DNA of 10,702 nucleotides. Origin: Bacteroidota bacterium (lineage in GTDB: Bacteria; Bacteroidota; Bacteroidia; Bacteroidales; VadinHA17). Of the stretch, positions 5,437 to 10,702 are shown piece by piece. Below the pieces are notes generated by a model. The model was not told the origin of the DNA. It ran no database searches and worked only from the letters and a program-made list of their open reading frames with translations. Position 1 is the stretch's first letter, and each line of letters opens with the position of its first letter. The stretch spans positions 1 to 10,702 of the forward strand of contig JAKAXP010000068.1 of assembly GCA_021816545.1 (NCBI GenBank), read 5' to 3'. The translations under genes were made by a program, and so were the position numbers.

Positions 5437-5533
5437 TAGCCTGCTTTTATAACTGACAGTTAAATAAGAATTTATCATCAGTTGTGTCGACCTCAGTTAT
5501 TTAGAATCAATATAAATAAACACAATTAAGTTA

Positions 5534-5581
5534 TATAACGCACTTATGCGTTGTAAAAAACATAATTGCGTTATACCTTTG
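5534..5581 (+). promoter_or_regulatory. Promoter and operator region of the blaI-M56 operon
   Basis: TTG (5551-5553), a 20-base spacer and TACCTTTG (5574-5581) form a good Bacteroidota promoter, with transcription expected near 5588. The inverted repeat ATAACGCA-CTTA-TGCGTTGT (5535-5554) covers the -33 box. A third half-site, TGCGTTAT (5567-5574), runs into the -7 box. This is the arrangement expected for repression by BlaI. The half-site differs from the classical TACA/TGTA of staphylococcal BlaI/MecI. Confidence 0.65.
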
Positions 5582-5602
5582 ACTCAAATAAATTTTCAAA
5601 TC

Positions 5603-5971
5603 ATGAAAAGGCTAACAAAACGGGAGGAGGAAGTAATGTCTGTGATCTGGGACATGGGAAGGGCGCTGGTTAATGATATCACACCCAGGTTACCGATACC
5701 GGATTTACCGTATTCTACTGTATCATCAATCGTCAGGATCCTTGAAAAAAAGGGGTTTGTAGATCACAAATCATATGGAAGGACACATGAATACTTCCCT
5801 CTCATATCCAAGGAAGAGTACAGGAATTCTCAGATGAAAAGTTTCGTCAAGAGATATTTTGACTCATCCTATCAGAATGTCGTTTCTTATTTCGTGAATG
5901 AGAAGAAGCTGAGTGCGGAAGATTTGAAATCACTTATTGAGATAATCGAAAAGAAACAGGACAATGAATGA
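5603..5971 (+). CDS. BlaI/MecI-family transcriptional repressor
   Basis: A 122-residue winged-helix repressor of the BlaI family. In this family a dimer represses its own operon until the partner membrane protease is activated and the repressor is inactivated. Seen: LTKREEEVMSVIWDMGRALVNDI (helix 1-2), then PYSTVSSIVRILEKKGFVDHKSYGRTHEYFPLISKEEY, which holds the recognition helix and wing. The remainder is the helical dimerisation part. The start at 5603 is chosen because family members begin a few residues before LTxxEEEVM, and because the upstream in-frame ATG at 5546 lies inside the operator and before the predicted transcription start. It overlaps the M56 gene by eight bases (ATGAATGA), so the two are translationally coupled. 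Confidence 0.92.
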   Translation: MKRLTKREEEVMSVIWDMGRALVNDITPRLPIPDLPYSTVSSIVRILEKKGFVDHKSYGRTHEYFPLISKEEYRNSQMKSFVKRYFDSSYQNVVSYFVNEKKLSAEDLKSLIEIIEKKQDNE

Positions 5972-8921
5972 CCTTTTTATTTATCTCTTCAAAGTATCGG
6001 TAGCTACAGCCGCCCTTTATCTGGTATATCTTTTATTATTCAGAAAAGACACTTTCTATGTAAGAAACAGAATTTTTCTGATTCTGATTTTAATTCTTCC
6101 TTTTGTCATCCCCGCTTTAAGGTTTTCAGTTGTAAATGAGATAGAGTCAACCGGGACAGAGATTCTGACAGCAGGGGGTGCTGTAACTGCAGAACCCGTT
6201 GGAGATCCAATAATACCAGTCGTCAGTAACTCTCTGAATTATGAAAGGATACTGATTTCAGGTTACTTTTCGGTTACAATACTATTACTGCTTAGGCTAA
6301 TAGTCAGGGTGATAAGCACACGCAGGGTAATTAAAAAAGGGATTGTATTACGAAATAAGTTTCCCAAAGTAATTGAGATAAATTCTGACCTTCCGCCGTT
6401 TTCATTTTTTCCTTATGCCGTAATACCTTCCGCTGTAATTCAGAGCGAGAACTATTCGGACCTTCTTGATCATGAGTGTGCGCATATAAGACAGGGACAC
6501 ACATTTGATCTTCTTTTGTGTGAACTGATAATTGCATTTCAGTGGTATAACCCGATAACCTGGTTAATGAAAAGATCTGTGATTCTGAATAATGAATATC
6601 TCGCAGACCAGGAGTCAATCAGGGCTAACGGAAGCGTCAAGGAGTACCAATACAGGCTTCTGAACTTTCAGTCGAAAATGAGATCTTATTCTCTGGCTCA
6701 TAACTTCAACAGGTCTATCAAGGACAGGATCATTATGATAAATAAAATACCAACCTCAAGGAGAGCATTGCTGAAGAATATCCTCATCCTGCCGGTTATT
6801 GCCGGCCTTATGTTCGCCTGTGCAACAAAAATGAATTCCAGAACCATTATTAATAACCCATCATACAAATCCAGCTCTACCCCTTATGTCAGAATCAGCA
6901 AGATTGACTTAAGTGAAGCATCAACAATTCTTCATTTTCATGTCACTTTTACACCAGGTTGGTGGATCGAAATCCAGCCCGATACATATATCGAAGCTAA
7001 TAATTCTGGTGAAAAATTGTTTATCGAAAGAACAGATGGTATTCCTCTTGGAGAAAGGCATTACATGCCCGAATCGGGAGAGATGGATTATAAACTGATT
7101 TTTCCGGGAATCTCTGAAAAGGTTGATGAAATTGACTTTGTTGAATCGGATTGGATTATCCGGGGCATACAATTGAAAGCGAATTCGACTAGCCCATCAG
7201 TACCTGAGTCATTTGCGGGTAGCTGGTTTAATTGCTCAACAGGAACTTGGGATTTGAGTTTACTGGGCGACCAGGTCGCTTACAAGGAAAAATTATGGAG
7301 TTATGAAAATGCTGATTTCAAAAACAGGAAGGGTTCGATTATCATAAAAAATAGTGAATCAGCTGTTTATTTGTACCTGAAGAAGAAAGGGAGAAGGTTA
7401 CTTGTTGGTGAATCGCCTGAAGAGTCAGTCTTATATTCAAAAGACAAGCCGTCAATGACGAAAACCGATATAAATAAAGACACTCCTTTCAGTGATCCTG
7501 TATTTCATGAGGACACGACAATATACAGTGGATTCTTTGCGGGTTATAATCCGCATAAATTCAGCGGGGCTTTTTATCTTACTTTTAAAGATATAATCAG
7601 CGGAAAAGATTACAGTTACAGAATTGAAATTTCTAAAAATGGTGGCTTCTTCCGGAAGATACCGCTGTTATATCCTCAGATTGCCCATATAATATCAAGT
7701 GGTTACCGGGGCTCAGTGTTTCTGGAGCCGGGGAAGAAGATGTTCCAGATGATTGATCTTGGGACAAATGAATCTGAGTACAGGGGAGAGTCAGCCCTGG
7801 TCAATTACGATCTGGATAGGCTTAAGGACATTAACAGCTTTAATTACAATGAAATGCGGCAGACCATAACCAATATGTCGCCGGAACAGTATAAAACTTA
7901 CTGCCTGAATAACCTGGAAAAGGATATTAATTCACTCGATTCAATTAGAAAGGAGCTTCATTTATGTACAAAGGCTTACCAGATGGCAAAGATGAACATG
8001 GAGTACATTTACTCATCCCATATTCTGGATTATGACTGGTACTACAGAAGTGCCTATAAAGAACAGCACAATCTCAGCACACCTGTTATGGAGATACCCT
8101 TGGAGGTAGAATCGCTTGCAGCCGGATATTTCGATTTTCTGACGGACGACCTTCTAAATAATCCCATTGGGATCTATAGCGACAGTTATAATGCCTTTAT
8201 CCACAGTTTTAAGAATATAGCCCTGATACAACCAGAAGGTGATTACATTATTCAGCCCGGGAATCACCCTTTTATTGATCTTGTTTTCAAGCTTATTATT
8301 GCAGATTACCCCTTCACTGAAGAAGACCTGGTGCTTGTCAAAGGTCTTGATCGAACAGAACTTACAGAGATAATAAAAGCATATTCAAGATTTTTTAATG
8401 ACCATGGGAACCAGGCTTTTCAATTTCTTAATAAACATCCCGACATTATCCGGAAAGTAAGCATGGGTAAAGGAGAGCTGAACAGTTTGGTTTCAGATGT
8501 GATTGACTATATGAAAGAAAACGGGATTGAATTTTCAGAGGAAGAAAAAGCATTTATTGATGAATATCATGACTTCGAGAATTCAGAAATTGCAGCGATA
8601 CAAAAAGTGTTTTACAAAAAATGGGGAAATACGGTTGAGAGATTCTCCAGGGATTATGAGGATACATATAATATTAAATATTATGCCTTCGGGGCACTGA
8701 AAAGGAAGGACAATTTTCAGAATCTACTTGGGGTTGGTCCATGCATGGCAATTGATGTAATGCTTGCTCAGAGTCTTTATGAGCTGATATCTCTGGATAC
8801 TCAATTTCCTGGCAACGAAAACCAGAAAAATATTATTCTGAAATATTTATCGACTCAGTATATCGCTGATTATTTTAGTCGTTTTCTGGAAGACAGATCT
8901 TTCAATTCAGGCATAAAATGA
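5964..8921 (+). CDS. BlaR1-like M56 membrane metalloprotease with a redoxin-accessory-like C-terminal region
   Basis: A 985-residue protein. Residues 1-290 are an M56 (BlaR1/MecR1) protease: membrane segments at about 5-26, 36-53, 96-114 and 269-287, and zinc site HECAH at 170-174 with E211 (NNEYLADQ) as third ligand. In this family sensing outside the cell activates the protease, which inactivates the BlaI partner. The outer part is not a penicillin-binding domain. It resembles, as far as I remember, the long N-terminal region of Bacteroidota TlpA-like redoxins: a beta part with ILHFHVTFTPGWWIEI and MPESGE (315-402), GSWFNCSTGTWDLSL (about 414-497), GYNPHKFSG to EPGKKMFQMIDLG (about 517-600), then a long helical part with YDFLTDDLLNNPIGI-like features. 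It stops at IADYFSRFLEDRSF, where a thioredoxin domain would be expected; none follows in any frame. The signal sensed is unknown. Confidence 0.85.
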   Translation: MNDLFIYLFKVSVATAALYLVYLLLFRKDTFYVRNRIFLILILILPFVIPALRFSVVNEIESTGTEILTAGGAVTAEPVGDPIIPVVSNSLNYERILISGYFSVTILLLLRLIVRVISTRRVIKKGIVLRNKFPKVIEINSDLPPFSFFPYAVIPSAVIQSENYSDLLDHECAHIRQGHTFDLLLCELIIAFQWYNPITWLMKRSVILNNEYLADQESIRANGSVKEYQYRLLNFQSKMRSYSLAHNFNRSIKDRIIMINKIPTSRRALLKNILILPVIAGLMFACATKMNSRTIINNPSYKSSSTPYVRISKIDLSEASTILHFHVTFTPGWWIEIQPDTYIEANNSGEKLFIERTDGIPLGERHYMPESGEMDYKLIFPGISEKVDEIDFVESDWIIRGIQLKANSTSPSVPESFAGSWFNCSTGTWDLSLLGDQVAYKEKLWSYENADFKNRKGSIIIKNSESAVYLYLKKKGRRLLVGESPEESVLYSKDKPSMTKTDINKDTPFSDPVFHEDTTIYSGFFAGYNPHKFSGAFYLTFKDIISGKDYSYRIEISKNGGFFRKIPLLYPQIAHIISSGYRGSVFLEPGKKMFQMIDLGTNESEYRGESALVNYDLDRLKDINSFNYNEMRQTITNMSPEQYKTYCLNNLEKDINSLDSIRKELHLCTKAYQMAKMNMEYIYSSHILDYDWYYRSAYKEQHNLSTPVMEIPLEVESLAAGYFDFLTDDLLNNPIGIYSDSYNAFIHSFKNIALIQPEGDYIIQPGNHPFIDLVFKLIIADYPFTEEDLVLVKGLDRTELTEIIKAYSRFFNDHGNQAFQFLNKHPDIIRKVSMGKGELNSLVSDVIDYMKENGIEFSEEEKAFIDEYHDFENSEIAAIQKVFYKKWGNTVERFSRDYEDTYNIKYYAFGALKRKDNFQNLLGVGPCMAIDVMLAQSLYELISLDTQFPGNENQKNIILKYLSTQYIADYFSRFLEDRSFNSGIK

Positions 8922-9073
8922 GAATAATTAAGGCTGGATGTGCCAATTTTGGCGCCAGTATTTCTGCCATATCGGTGAAAAACGATAAAATCTTTTACAA
9001 TTAGGTTGCCACAAAACTAATTGGGACAAACAGAAACAAATCTGTATAAACCTGTTGAAAATTTAATTTAACG

Positions 9074-9129
9074 CTCATAATCAGGGTGTCGCCGGTTCGA
9101 TCCCTACTGGGCCCACAGACTGGCAGCCG
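9074..9129 (+). repeat. Right copy of tRNA-Met 3'-half direct repeat (degenerate tRNA fragment)
   Basis: It matches 4442-4497 at 52 of 56 bases, from the anticodon loop to the first arm of the terminator (GGCAGCCG), where the match stops in the terminator loop. The T arm no longer pairs well (GCCGG against CCTAC), and there is no 5' half, so it is not a tRNA gene. It is either an old attachment-site copy or a remnant of a duplicated tRNA. It starts about 150 bases after the M56 gene; 8922-9073 holds nothing else recognisable. Confidence 0.6.
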
Positions 9130-9181
9130 CTTGATATGAAAACTTAAAACTGTTTACAGTTGGTCTGAAAGAAGGGAGTTG

Positions 9182-9727
9182 TTAATCCGGTTCATAGTAA
9201 AGAATTACTGCACCTCCGCTGAACACTTTTGTCTTTTTAAGTCTAAGATTGGTTTTCACTTTTATGTTTTTAAATAATGGTAAACCACCTCCTGCTATAA
9301 CCGGGTGAACACAAATCTGATATTCGTCTATCATATTAAGATTTGTCAAAGCTACTATCAACCCGGGACTGCCTACAAGAATGTCTTTGCCTGGTTGCTG
9401 CCTGAGTTCCGTAACCTCTTCTTCAATGCCCCGTTTTGCCAGCTTTGCACTTTCCCAATCTACTTTTTTAAGTGTATGAGAAAAAACAATTTTCGGGGTA
9501 TGGTCCATTACAACAGCAAATTCGTCAAGTGTTTTGTTACCGGAAGGATTGGCTGCAAGGGTTTTCCAGTATTCCATCAGCTGATAGGTTTTCCTTCCAT
9601 ACAGAATGGTGCCTGCATTCCTTAACAGGTCTGCATAATGCTCATGTATTTCTTCATCCGGATTTACTGCTGTATGATCGCAAAACCCGTCAAGTGTCAT
9701 ATTGATTGCTGCAACTAACTTTCTCAT
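9182..9727 (-). CDS. Dihydrofolate reductase-family protein (RibD C-terminal domain)
   Basis: A 181-residue single-domain protein of the RibD-C/bacterial dihydrofolate reductase-like family, NADPH-dependent reductases of which most stand-alone members have no known substrate. Seen: NMTLDGF at 9-15, GRKTY at 44-48 (cofactor-binding part), DILVGSPGLIVALTNLNMIDEY at 115-136 and HPVIAGGGLPLF at 141-152, all typical of the family. Length is normal. It is monocistronic as far as visible. The start codon lies within a small inverted repeat TTCTCA-TTT-TGAGAA (9721-9735), which could fold in the message. It is not the essential FolA type, since that has a different N-terminal layout. Confidence 0.85.
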   Translation of the reverse strand: MRKLVAAINMTLDGFCDHTAVNPDEEIHEHYADLLRNAGTILYGRKTYQLMEYWKTLAANPSGNKTLDEFAVVMDHTPKIVFSHTLKKVDWESAKLAKRGIEEEVTELRQQPGKDILVGSPGLIVALTNLNMIDEYQICVHPVIAGGGLPLFKNIKVKTNLRLKKTKVFSGGAVILYYEPD

Positions 9728-9759
9728 TTTGAGAATGAATTTAACCCTATTACCAAATG

Positions 9760-9784
9760 GAACAAAACAATTTAATTATTGTTC
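9760..9784. promoter_or_regulatory. Inverted repeat upstream of the reductase gene
   Basis: GAACAA (9760-9765) and TTGTTC (9779-9784) are perfect inverses, with a nested pair AACAAT/ATTGTT (9766-9783). It lies about 33 bases before the start codon, a fitting place for an operator. No regulator is nearby. The region is AT-rich, so chance is possible. Confidence 0.25.
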
Positions 9785-9869
9785 TGTTTGTGGATTGACG
9801 CAGATCACCAACCCGGGTGTCAATAATTCCAGAACTTTCCCAGAGCGGTCAGAGAAGGCAGGACTTTAA

Positions 9870-10175
9870 CTAGGAAATAACCATTTCATCACAATCATAA
9901 ATGTCACAGATATTGTTTGCCTTCCTGAACTGTATTCTTCTTTGTGCAATCGTCAGGCACTTTACATAATCATGAATGTTTTCTACCCCAGTGGGATTTT
10001 TGACGACCAACGGTATAACCTCGATCGCTTGTTTGTCCAGCTCATTTATATTCGTATCACAAACAAAGTAAATTTCCCCTTCAATCTCCACAGGATCACC
10101 ACCTTCAGGAAGTATATCAACCTCCATTTCAGGTAAAGGGCTGTAGTCTATAACATTAAATGGTTTGATTTTCAT
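9870..10175 (-). CDS. Unrecognised 101-residue acidic protein
   Basis: I do not recognise the family. The chain from the ATG at 10175 begins MKIKPFNVIDYSPLPEMEVD, contains EIEGEIYFVCDTNINELDKQ and ends with a helical, basic patch (IAQRRIQFRKANN) and an acidic tail (CDIYDCDEM). It has no signal peptide or membrane segment and is probably cytoplasmic. An in-frame ATG at 10226 would add 17 hydrophobic residues, but that stretch overlaps another short open frame, so the inner start is preferred. Small acidic proteins of this size include immunity proteins and antitoxins, but nothing here proves such a role. Confidence 0.55.
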   Translation of the reverse strand: MKIKPFNVIDYSPLPEMEVDILPEGGDPVEIEGEIYFVCDTNINELDKQAIEVIPLVVKNPTGVENIHDYVKCLTIAQRRIQFRKANNICDIYDCDEMVIS

Positions 10176-10185
10176 GCGGATTATT

Positions 10186-10257
10186 TTAACGATAACCTGA
10201 ATCAAATTCCCGGTCATCAGTGGCATATTGATCCATGTCGGGATCCGGAATATCCAT
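10186..10257 (-). CDS. Possible 23-codon acidic mini-gene
   Basis: An ATG-started frame on the minus strand encodes a very acidic peptide (MDIPDPDMDQYATDDREFDS, then GYR) and stops ten bases before the ATG at 10175. The residue make-up looks like protein, but the frame stays open upstream as far as the stop codon of the next gene, there is no clear ribosome site, and a frame this short can arise by chance. It could act as a leader peptide for the downstream gene. Confidence 0.2.
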   Translation of the reverse strand: MDIPDPDMDQYATDDREFDSGYR

Positions 10258-10341
10258 TTCTCTAAATAACAGAAAATAACCAGTGCATTTAGTATTTATA
10301 TGTTTCCCCTGAATGCGGGTTAAATAATTTACTTTGCCAGG

Positions 10342-10623
10342 TCATTTCATCTCGTGATGGTTCAGCATGTTCTCAACCTCCTGGAGGCTAAAATTGCTGA
10401 GTTTTATTATTTTAGTATTCCGCCTGTAATAGGAGGGCACAATCTGGAGAGCTTCTTCCTTCCTGTCAACATCCAATATGAACCAGGCTTTATGTTCTCC
10501 ATCAAGACAACCCCAATCTGCGTGGGTAAGAAAGTGAGACCCGGAGCTTACAAAGATCTGAATTGTACGAAGACATTCAATCTTATCAGGGCTATGAGAA
10601 ACTTCCACAAGATATTTTGCCAT
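10342..10623 (-). CDS. Small conserved-looking protein with HADWGC-DGEH motif
   Basis: A 93-residue protein starting MAKYLVEVSHSPDKIECLR. It holds GSHFLTHADWGCLDGEHKAW (28-47) and then VDRKEEALQIVPSYYRRNTKIIKL. I associate this pattern with a family of short, uncharacterised cytoplasmic proteins, predicted to form a ferredoxin-like alpha/beta barrel half. The clustered H30, H34, D36, C39 and H44 could bind a metal, which is only an inference. The ATG at 10623 is chosen over the one at 10653: the family pattern begins at MAKYLVE, and an AT-rich -7-like sequence TAAAATTTG (10648 down to 10640) lies between the two starts. The next 115 bases downstream hold only the mini-gene's upstream region. 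Confidence 0.7.
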   Translation of the reverse strand: MAKYLVEVSHSPDKIECLRTIQIFVSSGSHFLTHADWGCLDGEHKAWFILDVDRKEEALQIVPSYYRRNTKIIKLSNFSLQEVENMLNHHEMK

Positions 10624-10702
10624 GACTTCTGTTATTAGACAAATTTTAACCAATTTCCCGAGATTGCCTTCATTTTTAATTCATTCCAACGCCGGCACAG
10701 AT

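Noticed and set aside
5450..5462. TAACTG-A-CAGTTA dyad after the ORF6N gene
   Set aside because: Short, without a T run, and not repeated elsewhere; no role can be supported.
5546..5602. Upstream in-frame ATG (5546) as start of the BlaI gene
   Set aside because: It lies in the operator dyad and before the predicted transcription start; the family N-terminus fits the ATG at 5603.
8942..8953. GCCAAttTTGGC as terminator of the M56 gene
   Set aside because: The stem is only five base pairs around a two-base loop and no T run follows.
8922..9067. Possible leftover thioredoxin domain after the M56 gene
   Set aside because: All three forward frames were read; none shows CxxC or thioredoxin-like sequence, and stops come early.
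4442..9129. CRISPR array or complete mobile element
   Set aside because: There is no regularly spaced repeat series, and no integrase, transposase or relaxase gene in the interval.
9794..9824. ATTGAC ... GTCAAT inverted repeat with inner ACCCGGGT as a terminator
   Set aside because: The arms are short and far apart and no T run follows on either strand at the right place.

Overview
The window looks like a chromosomal segment of a Bacteroidota bacterium, probably Bacteroidales-like. The reasons are: a lipoprotein that begins its mature part with the PTGGPKD..PP signature of Bacteroidota Ig-like lipoproteins; -7 boxes of the Bacteroidota type (TAnnTTTG) at plausible distances before several genes; few strong Shine-Dalgarno sites; and an ORF6N gene and a BlaI/M56 pair of the kind common in this phylum. 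No database search was possible, so names rest on motifs and remembered family features.

Left part (1-4153), higher GC by eye, housekeeping in character. A partial Ig-like lipoprotein (minus strand, leaving the window at base 1) is divergent from lgt, the enzyme that attaches the lipid to prolipoproteins. lgt meets a TetR-family regulator tail to tail with one base between the stop codons. The regulator is divergent from a two-gene operon, mtnA plus a class II aldolase-like gene. This operon belongs to methylthioribose/deoxyribose phosphate salvage (methionine salvage or the DHAP shunt). A TetR-type dyad lies in the regulator's own promoter.

Middle part (4154-4911), a non-coding patchwork. 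A near-perfect promoter (TTTG, 20-base spacer, TATATTTG) drives a broken tRNA copy and then an intact tRNA-Met(CAT) with a good terminator. Two copies of a short hairpin element lie either side of the tRNA. They share flanks and loop but have unrelated, fully complementary stems. A further tRNA 3' fragment follows.

AT-rich block (4912-8921): an ORF6N-domain protein gene, then a BlaI-type repressor overlapping a 985-residue M56 (BlaR1-like) membrane protease. The same palindrome stands in front of the ORF6N gene and again inside it. The long C-terminal part of the M56 protein resembles the N-terminal accessory region of Bacteroidota TlpA-like redoxins, but no thioredoxin domain follows. The block is bracketed by a 56-base direct repeat of the tRNA-Met 3' half plus the first arm of its terminator (4442-4497 and 9074-9129, 52/56 identical). 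This suggests an old integration or rearrangement at the tRNA. No integrase is visible.

Right part (9130-10702), also AT-rich, minus strand: a RibD-C/dihydrofolate reductase-like protein, an unrecognised 101-residue acidic protein, and a small conserved-looking protein with an HADWGC motif.

The most unusual items are the ORF6N operator spelled inside a conserved-looking coding motif, the hairpin family with covarying stems, the fused M56 sensor, and an aldolase-family protein in which a zinc-ligand histidine appears to be aspartate.
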